Source of the DNA: Olsenella timonensis
GTDB lineage: Bacteria > Actinomycetota > Coriobacteriia > Coriobacteriales > Atopobiaceae
Reading direction: 5' to 3'
Assembly: GCF_900119915.1 (NCBI RefSeq)
Contig: NZ_LT635455.1
Coordinates: 992,001 to 1,056,000 of the forward strand
DNA: 64,000 nucleotides
Shown: one piece after another, positions 26,631 to 34,416 of the stretch
Layout: every line of letters starts with the position of its first letter
Numbering within the stretch: position 1 is the first letter of the stretch
Notes under the pieces: generated by a model
Databases searched by the model: none
The model's input: the letters and a program-made list of their open reading frames with translations, nothing else
Told to the model about the DNA's origin: nothing
Position numbers and translations under genes: made by a program

Positions 26631-28550
26631 ATGCGATGGTTGGCTGTGGATTATCAGAGAGATTACGCGAGACCGACACGGTCGAGACGCACGAGGCCCG
26701 TGACCGAACAGGCGTCTGCTGCGGCACCAGCGCTCGACGAACGTCGCCAGGGGGCGGGGCGCATCGGCGCGATCGAGGGCATCCGCACCCTCTCCATCGT
26801 CGCCATCCTGCTCTACCATGCCGACCCGTCGTGGCTGCCCGGGGGCTTCTTCGGCGTCTCCGTGTTCTTCGTCCTCACCGGGTACCTGACGACGATCTCC
26901 CTCGAGAGAGAGATCGAACGTACGGGAGGCGTCGACTATCTGCGCTTCGTCGTGCGACGACTGGTCCGGCTTGTTCCCTCCGTCGTCGTCGCCGTGGGCG
27001 TGACGACCGTTCTCTGCGCGCTCTTCGCCCACCCCCTGCTCCCCAAGCTCAAGTCCGACGTGCTGAGCGCCCTCCTGTTCTTCGAGAACATCCATTACAT
27101 CCTGAGCGACGTCCCCTACTTCGCAGCCGCGGGACTCCCCTCTCCCCTCACCCATCTTTGGTTCCTCGGCGTCACGATGCAGTTCTACCTCGTGTGGCCG
27201 CTCCTGCTCCTCCTGCTACGTCGCGTCTGCCCCACGCGCAGAGTCCTTCTCGGCGCCGTGGGCGCCCTCGTGCTCGTCTCGGCCGTCGAGATGGCCGTCC
27301 TCTACGACCCCTCGGACACCAGCCGCGTCTACTACGGGCTCGACACGCGTGCCGCCGAGCTCCTCGTAGGCGCCCTCTGTGCGCTCGCGACCGAGGGCGC
27401 GGGCTGGCAGCTCGCCACGTCGGCGCGTGACGGCCGCGGGCGCGTCCCGCTTCCCGCGTGGGGCTACGAGCTCGCCGGCGTCGCCGCCCTCGCGCTGCTC
27501 GTGGTCATGGCGTTTGCGATCGACGGCTTCTCGCCGCTCACCTACTACGGCGGCACGCTCGTCGCGGCGCTTCTCGCCGCCGTGCTCGTGGGCGTCGTCT
27601 GTCGCGGTGGCGCGCTCGCCCGCGTCCTCGGCGCCCCGCCGCTCGTCGCCGCCGGGGCGGTGTCCTTCTCGCTCTACCTCTGGCACTATCCGCTGCTGCT
27701 CGTGATGAACCCCGCCACGCGGACCACCGAGCTCCCCTGGTGGGGATGGGTGCTCGAGTTTGCCCTCATCGCCGTCGTGAGCGTCGCTTCGTACGTCTTC
27801 GTGGAGCGCGGCGAGGGGAGGCCGTGGCTCCTCGGCCAGAGCAGGGTTCGCGTCGCGCTCTACGTCGTCACGGCCGTCTCCCTCCTCGTGCTTGCCATCG
27901 CTCCCGTCGAGGCGGCCCAGACCGGGGTCCCGGTGGACCAGCAGGCGGAGAGCTCCCAGGAGACCTCCGCCGAGGTCGACGATGCGACTGATTCAGATGA
28001 GGAGCAGGAGGAGGAAGAGAAGGACGAGGTCGTCGTCCCCGATCCCTCCGACTACACGGTCGATCCCGAGACCGGGGTCACCGACGCCAAGGTCCTGCTC
28101 GTCGGGGACTCCGTCTCCCTCGGCGCGCAGGAGCGCTTCAACGAGATATTCCCCAACGGCTGGATGGACTCGGCGATCAGCCGACAGGTCAGCGTGGGTA
28201 TCGACGTCTATCGCGCCTGCTCGGTCACCGGGCACGACGCGCCCGTGGTCATCTTCGCGCTCGGCAGCAACGGTCCGGCGTCCGAGTCGGACGTGCGCGC
28301 GCTCATAGACGCCTGCGGGCCCGAGCGCCGCGTCCTTCTCGTCAACACGCGCGTCCCGGGTGCGCAGCAGGACTACAACAACTCGCTCTACGCACAGATG
28401 GCCTCAGAATACGACAACGTCGAGGTCGTCGACTGGTACGCCGCGAGCGCGGGTCACGACGAGTACTTCTGGGACGACGGGACGCACCTCAGGCCCGAGG
28501 GCGCCGACGCCTACGTGACCATGCTCCGTCAGGCCGTCACCGGGCGCTAG
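26631..28550 (+). CDS. OatA-like O-acyltransferase with C-terminal SGNH domain
   Basis: A 639-residue membrane protein. The N-terminal acyltransferase-3 part (about 45-425, some ten hydrophobic segments) has IEGIRTLSIVAILLYHADP and SFSLYLWHYPLLL. An acidic linker (DSDEEQEEEEKDE) follows. Then comes an extracytoplasmic SGNH domain with VLLVGDSVSLG at about 490 and the catalytic DxxH in WDDGTHLRPEG. This is the peptidoglycan O-acetyltransferase (OatA) layout, known to block lysozyme; other cell-wall glycan acylation is possible. The ATG at 26631 has a weak ribosome site. Its 3' end overlaps convergent pdxA by 14 bases. Confidence 0.87.
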   Translation: MRWLAVDYQRDYARPTRSRRTRPVTEQASAAAPALDERRQGAGRIGAIEGIRTLSIVAILLYHADPSWLPGGFFGVSVFFVLTGYLTTISLEREIERTGGVDYLRFVVRRLVRLVPSVVVAVGVTTVLCALFAHPLLPKLKSDVLSALLFFENIHYILSDVPYFAAAGLPSPLTHLWFLGVTMQFYLVWPLLLLLLRRVCPTRRVLLGAVGALVLVSAVEMAVLYDPSDTSRVYYGLDTRAAELLVGALCALATEGAGWQLATSARDGRGRVPLPAWGYELAGVAALALLVVMAFAIDGFSPLTYYGGTLVAALLAAVLVGVVCRGGALARVLGAPPLVAAGAVSFSLYLWHYPLLLVMNPATRTTELPWWGWVLEFALIAVVSVASYVFVERGEGRPWLLGQSRVRVALYVVTAVSLLVLAIAPVEAAQTGVPVDQQAESSQETSAEVDDATDSDEEQEEEEKDEVVVPDPSDYTVDPETGVTDAKVLLVGDSVSLGAQERFNEIFPNGWMDSAISRQVSVGIDVYRACSVTGHDAPVVIFALGSNGPASESDVRALIDACGPERRVLLVNTRVPGAQQDYNNSLYAQMASEYDNVEVVDWYAASAGHDEYFWDDGTHLRPEGADAYVTMLRQAVTGR

Positions 28551-29601
28551 GTCGCCCGGAGGACAGGCGGATCGCGTAGTCGATGGCGTTGACGAGCGAG
28601 CGCTCGCTCGACTCCCCGGTCCCGGCCAGCGCGAAACCCGTCCCGTGGTCGACGGACGTGCGGATGATCGGGAGCCCGAGCGTGACGTTCACGCCCTCGA
28701 CGGCGTCCCATGCGCCCCGCTCGCGGTCAAAGCGGAAGCCGAGCATCTTGGTGGGTATGTGCCCCTGGTCGTGGTACATGCAGACGACGATGTCGTACCA
28801 CCCGCCGTTCATCTCGGGGAAGACGCTGTCGGGCGGCAGGGGCCCGCGGGCGTCGATCCCCTCGGAGCGCGCGGCCTCGATCGCCGGGATGATCTCCTCG
28901 ACCTCCTCGGTCCCAAAGAGCCCGTTCTCACCGGCGTGCGGGTTGAGGCCGGCAACGGCGACGCGAGGTCGCTCGATGCCGAGGTCGCGGCAGGCCCGCC
29001 ACGCGAGACGTATCACCTCGAGCACGCGGGGCGTGCGCACGCGCTCGCACGCCTCCCTGAGGGAGCAGTGCGTGGACACGTGCGCGACGCGGAAGTCGTG
29101 GTGGCAGAGCATCATGGCGTAGCTGGCGGTGTGCGTGTAGTGGGCGTAGATCTCAGTGTGGCCGTCGAAGTGCATGTCGCGCGGGGCGAGGGCGAGGTTG
29201 AGGGCCTCCTTGTTGAGGGCGTTGGTAACCGTGGCGTCGACCTCACCGGCGAGCGCGAGCTCGATGGTCGTCCTCACGCTCTCGAAGGCAGCCCAGCCGG
29301 CTTCCGGGGAGACGCGGCCCAGCTGGAGCGCGGCGACGTCCGGCACGAGCGCGAGGTCGAGCACGTCGATGACACCGGGGACAAAGCGTGCGCCGGATAC
29401 CTCGGAGACGGCGTTGACCCTGACCTCCGGGTGGCTCACGTAGCCTCGCGCACGGCCTATCACTCCCGCGTCGCCCACGACGATGGGCCGGCACCGGTCG
29501 TAGAGCGCCACGTCGGAGAGGGCCTTGACGCAGAGCTCAGGGCCGTTCCCGGCCGGGTCGCCCATCGTGATCGCGACGACGGGGCGTTCTTCTCGGCTCA
29601 T
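28537..29601 (-). CDS. pdxA: PdxA-family dehydrogenase (4-phosphoerythronate/threonine type)
   Basis: A 354-residue NAD-dependent dehydrogenase. ITMGDPAGNGPEL is the signature start. Metal histidines appear in GHTEIYAHYTH and VCMYHDQGHIPTK, and LPIIRTSVDHGTGFALAG closes the site. It may make the PLP precursor (true PdxA), or be PdxA2 for D-threonate/D-erythronate phosphates. No other vitamin B6 gene is near, which favours the catabolic version. The ATG overlaps the acetamidase-like stop (ATGA). Confidence 0.87.
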   Translation of the reverse strand: MSREERPVVAITMGDPAGNGPELCVKALSDVALYDRCRPIVVGDAGVIGRARGYVSHPEVRVNAVSEVSGARFVPGVIDVLDLALVPDVAALQLGRVSPEAGWAAFESVRTTIELALAGEVDATVTNALNKEALNLALAPRDMHFDGHTEIYAHYTHTASYAMMLCHHDFRVAHVSTHCSLREACERVRTPRVLEVIRLAWRACRDLGIERPRVAVAGLNPHAGENGLFGTEEVEEIIPAIEAARSEGIDARGPLPPDSVFPEMNGGWYDIVVCMYHDQGHIPTKMLGFRFDRERGAWDAVEGVNVTLGLPIIRTSVDHGTGFALAGTGESSERSLVNAIDYAIRLSSGRPSAR

Positions 29602-30539
29602 GGCTGTTCCTCTCCCGAGCGCGCCGCACGGCCCTCGGGCACGAGGAAGCGCTTCTCGACCTTGCAGACATAGGGGCTGAAGGGACCGTCGTCACCGTGC
29701 AGCATGGTGCAGCGTGCCTCGAGCACCTGACCGAGCAGGAGGTAGGCCTCCTTGGGGTCGAAGCCGTAGTCCTCGACCATCCACCAGATGAGCTCGCGAC
29801 ACGCGGCGCAGAACGAGTCCTTCATCCGGTCGAGGTTGGCTATCGTCATGATGTGGGTGTCGTTCTCGGCGCGAAGCCAGCCGTGCGACGCGTACCCGGG
29901 TCGCAGAGAGAGTCTCAACGTCACCGTGGCGGCGCACTCGATGGCGCCGCCGTGGGGAATTTCGCCGTCGCCCATGATGGCGTGGCAGTCCCCCACGTGC
30001 AGCAGCGCGCCCTCGACCTCGACCGGCAGGTAGAGCGTCGTCCCGGGGCAGATCTCCTGGACGTCCATGTTGCCGCCGTTGCGGTAGGCGTAGCGGTTCG
30101 TCTGTGGCTCCCCCGCCGGCGCCGTGGCGATCGTGCCGATCATGGGGCGCACGGGCAGGGTGAGGGCATCGCTCCAGAGAACCCGCCCGTCCTCGATGCG
30201 CACCGTCTTGGTGACGACGTCCCAGTCGTTCTCCCAGATGAGCTGCGAGAGCGGGTTTCTCCACCCCGCGAAGCCGGTGTAGCCGAGCGGTCCGGGGGTC
30301 ACGTCGAGCACCTCGACGACGAGGGTGTCCCCGGGGCGCGCGCCCTCCACGGCCACGACGGTCGCCAGGTTGGGTCCGCGGCTCTTGCTGGGGTCCCAGA
30401 GATCTTCGATGCCGTTGAGCCAGTCCCCGCCGTTGAGCTGGGTCTCGATCTCGACGACACTGCCGGGGGCGACCGTGGCCGCGGGCTCGTGCGCGGCGTC
30501 GAGGGTGTTGTAGACGCGCTCCTTGCCGACGTGGATCAT
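29598..30539 (-). CDS. Acetamidase/formamidase family protein
   Basis: A 313-residue protein of the FmdA/AmdA family. Motifs: PGSVVEIETQLNGGDW near the start, LHVGDCHAIMGDGEI with family-typical acidic and His residues, and LSLRPGYASHGWLRAENDTHIMTI. Members hydrolyse formamide, acetamide or other small amides. Here the pairing with a PdxA-like enzyme (ATGA overlap) suggests a small-acid or amide catabolic unit; the substrate is unproven. The ATG at 30539 follows GGGGGAGG. Confidence 0.85.
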   Translation of the reverse strand: MIHVGKERVYNTLDAAHEPAATVAPGSVVEIETQLNGGDWLNGIEDLWDPSKSRGPNLATVVAVEGARPGDTLVVEVLDVTPGPLGYTGFAGWRNPLSQLIWENDWDVVTKTVRIEDGRVLWSDALTLPVRPMIGTIATAPAGEPQTNRYAYRNGGNMDVQEICPGTTLYLPVEVEGALLHVGDCHAIMGDGEIPHGGAIECAATVTLRLSLRPGYASHGWLRAENDTHIMTIANLDRMKDSFCAACRELIWWMVEDYGFDPKEAYLLLGQVLEARCTMLHGDDGPFSPYVCKVEKRFLVPEGRAARSGEEQP

Positions 30540-30558
30540 AGGCGGCCTCCCCCGTCTC

Positions 30559-30599
30559 AAACGAAACGGGCCGCCGGGCATGAAAACCCGACGGCCCGT
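30559..30599 (-). terminator. Intrinsic terminator of the minus-strand tRNA operon
   Basis: A 13-bp stem (ACGGGCCGTCGGG with one mismatch to its partner, 30566-30599) is followed on the minus strand by TTTCGTTT. It separates tRNA-Ala from the acetamidase-like gene. Confidence 0.75.
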
Positions 30600-30606
30600 G
30601 AGCGTC

Positions 30607-30682
30607 TGGTGGAGATAAGGGGGTTCGAACCCCTGACCTCGTGACTGCCAGTCACGCGCTCTCCCAACTGAGCTATATCCCC
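30607..30682 (-). tRNA. tRNA-Ala (anticodon GGC), copy 1
   Basis: Acceptor GGGGATA pairs with TATCTCC, including the G3:U70 alanine identity pair. The anticodon stem CGTGA/TCACG has loop CTGGCAG (anticodon GGC), and CCA is encoded. It is identical over 76 bases to the copy at 31035 on the other strand. It follows tRNA-Val by two bases. Confidence 0.95.
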
Positions 30683-30684
30683 GC

Positions 30685-30759
30685 TGGTGGGCGATGCTGG
30701 ATTCGAACCAGCGACCCCTTCCGTGTGAAGGAAGTGCTCTACCCCTGAGCCAATCGCCC
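30685..30759 (-). tRNA. tRNA-Val (anticodon CAC)
   Basis: Acceptor GGGCGAT pairs with ATCGCCC. The anticodon stem CTTCC/GGAAG has loop TTCACAC, giving CAC (GUG codons). T-arm GCTGGTTCGAATCCAGC, CCA encoded. First gene of the two-tRNA minus-strand unit. The 230 bp beyond it (30760-30989) hold no gene that I see. Confidence 0.95.
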
Positions 30760-30989
30760 GTGCGAGTTGATATCCTAACAGAACTTCGACCGGATGGCAC
30801 GAGATTTTTAGCGCCGCTCGGTTTTTCTGCACACGCGCAGGTCGGGCGAAGAACGAGGTGTGTTCTTTGGGGAGGCCGTAAAACAGGTTTCGGGCTGCAC
30901 CTGCCCCAGATTCCAGAGCGAACGAGGGTCTCGTTGGCACAGCATCCCGCTCCCCCTCCAACGTCGCGACGTCATTCGAAAATTGGGTG

Positions 30990-31017
30990 TTGACCCCTCC
31001 GGCCAGTCTGGTATAGT
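30990..31017 (+). promoter_or_regulatory. Promoter of the plus-strand tRNA-Ala
   Basis: TTGACC (30990-30995) and TATAGT (31012-31017), 16-bp spacer, 17 bp before the tRNA start. Confidence 0.75.
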
Positions 31018-31034
31018 TTCTTTCGCACCAACCC

Positions 31035-31110
31035 GGGGATATAGCTCAGTTGGGAGAGCGCGTGACTGGCAGTCACGAGGTCAGGGGTTCGAACCCCCTT
31101 ATCTCCACCA
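31035..31110 (+). tRNA. tRNA-Ala (anticodon GGC), copy 2
   Basis: Identical to the minus-strand copy at 30607-30682, with the same G3:U70 pair, anticodon GGC and encoded CCA. The two copies form a perfect inverted repeat around tRNA-Val and both promoters. Confidence 0.95.
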
Positions 31111-31120
31111 TGTGAACAAG

Positions 31121-31150
31121 GGCGGCGGCTTCGGTCGCCGCCTTTCTCGT
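31121..31150 (+). terminator. Hairpin with short T-run between tRNA-Ala and the CAU tRNA
   Basis: Stem GGCGGCG / CGCCGCC, loop GCTTCGGT, followed by TTTCTCGT. It may terminate tRNA-Ala or act as a processing hairpin, since the next tRNA begins only four bases later. Confidence 0.55.
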
Positions 31151-31153
31151 ATC

Positions 31154-31229
31154 GGGCTCATGGCGCAACGGTTAGCGCAGGGGACTCATAATCCCTGGGT
31201 TGCAGGTTCGAATCCTGCTGGGCCCACCA
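31154..31229 (+). tRNA. tRNA with anticodon CAU (elongator Met or Ile2)
   Basis: Acceptor GGGCTCA pairs with TGGGCCC. The anticodon stem GGGGA/TCCCT has loop CTCATAA, giving CAU. T-arm GCAGGTTCGAATCCTGC, CCA encoded. The first pair is G-C, so it is not the initiator tRNA. Elongator Met versus lysidine-modified Ile2 cannot be separated by eye. Confidence 0.9.
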
Positions 31230-31237
31230 AAAAAGAC

Positions 31238-31276
31238 GCAGGTCGGGAGCACCTTTGCCCCCGACCTGCTTTCTTG
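31238..31276 (+). terminator. Intrinsic terminator after the CAU tRNA
   Basis: A 10-bp stem GCAGGTCGGG / CCCGACCTGC (31238-31247, 31260-31269) followed by TTTCTTG. Confidence 0.75.
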
Positions 31277-31339
31277 TCAAACCTCCGCCAAGCCGCCCTC
31301 GACGGCATGCAGCCCCGGGCCTGCGCCGCGCAGCCTGCC

Positions 31340-32368
31340 TCACGCCTCCCAGAGCATGTCGCGCGTAACGTCCGCCGTGGTCGCGGCGCCGCACATCTCC
31401 ATCACGTCGGCAAGCTCGGAGCGCAGCTGCGCGAGGTAGGACCCCACACCCTCGGCTCCCCCGCCGAAGGCGGCCACCACGAACGGACGGCACACGAGGC
31501 ACGCGCGTGCGCCCAGCGCGAGCGCACGGAACACGTCGAGACCGCTGCGCACGCCACCGTCAACGAGCACCTCGACACGGTCCCCCACCGCGTCCGCGAT
31601 CCCGCCGAGCACGTCAGCCGTGGCCGGAACGCCGTCGAGCACGCGCCCGCCGTGGTTGGAGACCACGATCGCGTCCACGCCCGCATCGGCCGCCCGCTCG
31701 GCGGCGCGAGCCGTCATGACTCCCTTGAGGACGAAGGGCACGCCCGCCTCGTGGCACCGAGCGGCGACCTCGGCCACCTGCGTCGCATCCATGGCGCCAG
31801 CGGGCGGCTGCTGGCCACGAAGGAAGGGCAGCCCAGCGGCGTCAATGTCCATCGCCACCGCCGCGGGACGGGCGGCGAGGGCCTGGTCGAGCTTGCTCGA
31901 CATCGTCGCCGCGTCCCAGGGCTTGACCGTCGGGACACCCGCGCCGCCCAGGCGCGCGACGACCTCGCATGCCTCGGCCATGATCGAGGCGTCGAGCCCG
32001 TCGCCGGTGAAGGCAAGCGTACCGAAGTCGGACGCGGCCGTGAGCACGCATTCGTTGTAGTCCGCGGTGTCGTACTTCTCGCCGTAGTGGCGCTGGACGT
32101 CGCCGACCGGTCCGACCATCACGGGAAGCGAGAGCTCGCGCCCGAGCGCGCGGGCGCGGGTGTCCGCCGAGAAGTTCTCGTGCATGGTGTCCATGTTCAC
32201 CGTGCGGCGCTGCCAGGCGGCCCAGTTGCGGTTCGCGACGCGCCCGACGCCCTTGTCGCCCGGGCCGGGCATGACGCCTGCGCACGCCCTCCCGTCACAG
32301 GTGGGGCAGGCCCTGCAGAAGGGGCCTATCTGGCCGCGCGCAGAGGCGGCCAGGTCTTGGTATGTCAT
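31340..32368 (-). CDS. FMN-dependent alpha-hydroxy-acid oxidizing protein with N-terminal Cys cluster
   Basis: A 342-residue TIM-barrel flavoprotein related to lactate/glycolate oxidases. The FMN and substrate motifs include VVSNHGGRVLDG (catalytic His, Arg), VLVDGGVRSGLDV and FVLKGVMT. The N-terminus carries CX2CX2CX4C (C18, C21, C24, C29), which is absent from classical oxidases but typical of an anaerobe subgroup. The electron acceptor may therefore not be oxygen. The ATG at 32368 follows AGAGGAG. It lies 48 bp downstream of proS, probably in the same transcript. Confidence 0.85.
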   Translation of the reverse strand: MTYQDLAASARGQIGPFCRACPTCDGRACAGVMPGPGDKGVGRVANRNWAAWQRRTVNMDTMHENFSADTRARALGRELSLPVMVGPVGDVQRHYGEKYDTADYNECVLTAASDFGTLAFTGDGLDASIMAEACEVVARLGGAGVPTVKPWDAATMSSKLDQALAARPAAVAMDIDAAGLPFLRGQQPPAGAMDATQVAEVAARCHEAGVPFVLKGVMTARAAERAADAGVDAIVVSNHGGRVLDGVPATADVLGGIADAVGDRVEVLVDGGVRSGLDVFRALALGARACLVCRPFVVAAFGGGAEGVGSYLAQLRSELADVMEMCGAATTADVTRDMLWEA

Positions 32369-32416
32369 CCGGACTCCTCTCGATGCCCCGATCGATGACG
32401 AGGGGCACACGCTCCG

Positions 32417-34132
32417 TCAGGCGCGGGCGGGAACGACGCGCTCGGTGAGCCAGGCGGCGAGCTCGCCCAGGGGGACGTCGACGCGCTCCCCCGTCTCGCG
32501 GACCTTGACCTCGGCGACGCCTGCGGCGACGCCACGCTTGCCCAGGATGACCTGATACGGGATTCCGATGAGGTCGGCGTCGGCAAACTTGACGCCGGGG
32601 CGCTCCCTGCGGTCGTCGAGAAGGACCTCGAGGTCGGCGGCGCAGAGCTCGGACACGACACCCTCCGCGACCGGCGCCACGACGTCATCGCCCACCGCGA
32701 GGGGCACGACCTCGACCTCGTAGGGCGCAACGCACACGGGCCAGGAGATGCCGTGCTCGTCGTTGTGCTGCTCCACGACTGCGGCGAGCGTGCGGGATAC
32801 GCCGATGCCGTAGCAGCCCATGAGGAAGGGGCGCTCGACGCCGTCCTCGTCGGCGAAGGTGGCGCCCATTGCCTCCGAGTACTTGGTGCCGAGCTGGAAG
32901 ACCTGGGAGACCTCGATGCCGCGCGCGCTCTTGAGCGGGGCGCCGCAGCGCGGGCACGGGTCTCCCTCGTGCACGCTCACGAGGTCGGCCCACTCGTCAA
33001 CCGTGAAGTCGCGGCCCGGGCGTGCGCCGGTGTAGTGGTAGTCGACCTCGTTGGCGCCGCACGTCCAGCTCGTGCTCTCGCGCAGGGACTCGTCGCAGAC
33101 GAGGCGGACGCCCTCGGGCAGGCCCACGGGGCCGATGAAGCCCTTGTGGAGGCCGGCCTCCTCGAGCTCCTCGTCGGTCATGAGGTGGTAGGCGCCAAAG
33201 AGCTTGGACGCCTTGATCTCGTTGAGCTCGTGGTCGCCCGGAACGATGGCCACGACGCGAGAGCCGTCCTCGGCCACGAGCGCGAGCGACTTGCGCGTGC
33301 CGTTCTCGGGAAAGCCGAAGAAGGCGGCAACGTCCTCGATGGCCCCGAGGCCCGGCGTGTGGACCTTCTCGAGCTCGCCGTTGCCGGGGCCCTCGCTCAC
33401 GGGCACCTTGGTGGCCGCGGCCTCGACGTCGGCGGCGAACCCGCAGTCGCACCAGACGAGCTCCGCCTCGCCGGAGTCGGCGAGCGCCATGAACTCGACC
33501 GAGGTGTCCCCGCCGATCTGGCCGGAGTCGGCGACGACGGGAAGGGCGTACAGCCCGCAGCGCTCGGCTATGCGGGCGTAGGCATCCTTCTGCTGGTCGT
33601 AGCACTCCTGAAGCGACTCCTGCGTGGCGGAGAAGCTATAGGCGTCCTTCATGATGAACTCGCGGCCGCGCATGAGGCCGAAGCGCGGGCGCATCTCGTC
33701 GCGGAACTTGTCCTGGATCTGGTAGAGGGTGCAGGGAAGCTGCTTGTAGGAACGCAGCTCGTTCCTGACGAGGTCGGTAAACGTCTCCTCGTGCGTGGGC
33801 CCGAGCGCGAACTCGCGACCGTGACGATCCGCGATGCGCATGAGCTCGGGGCCGTAGGCGTCCCAGCGGCCGGACTCGTGCCAGAGCTCGGACGGCGTGA
33901 GGATCGGAACCATCATCTCCTGGGCGCCGATCGCCTCCATCTCGTCACGGATGACGGCCTCGATCTTGCGTATCGAGCGCCAGGCGAGCGGCAGGTAGCT
34001 GTAGAGCCCGGCGGCGGTCTTGCGGATCATTCCGGCGCGCAGAAGCAGCCTGTGGCTCGAGAGCTCGGCCTCCGCCGGGTCCTCCTTCAGCGTGGGGGCG
34101 TAGAGCTGGGACATCTTCTGGTAGCGCTTCAC
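32417..34132 (-). CDS. proS: Prolyl-tRNA synthetase, bacterial type
   Basis: A 571-residue class II synthetase. Class II motif 1 region (LYSYLPLAWRSIRKIEAVIRDEMEAIGAQEM), motif 2 (YQIQDKFRDEMRPRFGLMRGREF) and motif 3 (GCYGIGVSRTLAAVVEQ) are intact. The editing INS domain lies between about 225 and 400. The C-terminal anticodon domain ends the protein. The start is a GTG with AAGGGA upstream. It follows ispG after a 284-bp gap bearing inverted repeats, so it probably has its own promoter there. Confidence 0.96.
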   Translation of the reverse strand: MKRYQKMSQLYAPTLKEDPAEAELSSHRLLLRAGMIRKTAAGLYSYLPLAWRSIRKIEAVIRDEMEAIGAQEMMVPILTPSELWHESGRWDAYGPELMRIADRHGREFALGPTHEETFTDLVRNELRSYKQLPCTLYQIQDKFRDEMRPRFGLMRGREFIMKDAYSFSATQESLQECYDQQKDAYARIAERCGLYALPVVADSGQIGGDTSVEFMALADSGEAELVWCDCGFAADVEAAATKVPVSEGPGNGELEKVHTPGLGAIEDVAAFFGFPENGTRKSLALVAEDGSRVVAIVPGDHELNEIKASKLFGAYHLMTDEELEEAGLHKGFIGPVGLPEGVRLVCDESLRESTSWTCGANEVDYHYTGARPGRDFTVDEWADLVSVHEGDPCPRCGAPLKSARGIEVSQVFQLGTKYSEAMGATFADEDGVERPFLMGCYGIGVSRTLAAVVEQHNDEHGISWPVCVAPYEVEVVPLAVGDDVVAPVAEGVVSELCAADLEVLLDDRRERPGVKFADADLIGIPYQVILGKRGVAAGVAEVKVRETGERVDVPLGELAAWLTERVVPARA

Positions 34133-34241
34133 GTGCTCTTCCCTTCTGATGGGTTCGGTGCAACGCCCATGATTCTACGACAAGACGGTCCTTCTCGCCC
34201 GGTCGGGCCTCATGGGCGCAGCGTAGCTCGAACGCGTCCGC

Positions 34242-34351
34242 CGAGTGTACGAAAAGACGTGCGCATATCGGCCCATATGAGCAATCGTTCATATGTCAAC
34301 TGCGAAAACGCGCTGCGGAAGAGGAATCGAGCCTCGAGTTTCGTACACTCG
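34242..34351. repeat. Nested inverted repeats upstream of proS
   Basis: CGAGTGTACGAAA (34242-34254) recurs inverted as TTTCGTACACTCG (34339-34351). Between them is a second palindrome, CATATGA-GCAATCGT-TCATATG (34274-34295). The region is AT-richer than its surroundings and lies 110-220 bp before the proS start, within a 284-bp gap where I see no gene. The inner palindrome resembles operators of ArsR/SmtB-type repressors, but no such regulator is in the window. Confidence 0.6.
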
Positions 34352-34416
34352 ACGCATCGCCGCAGACAAGGGCGCGAGCACCGGGCGAGAAGGACGGGCA
34401 TGTGCCGTGCCGGGGG

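Noticed and set aside
30540-31339. tRNA island as an integration site for a prophage or island
   Set aside because: No partial tRNA 3' duplications, integrase or foreign genes flank it. Only the intact inverted tRNA-Ala pair is seen.
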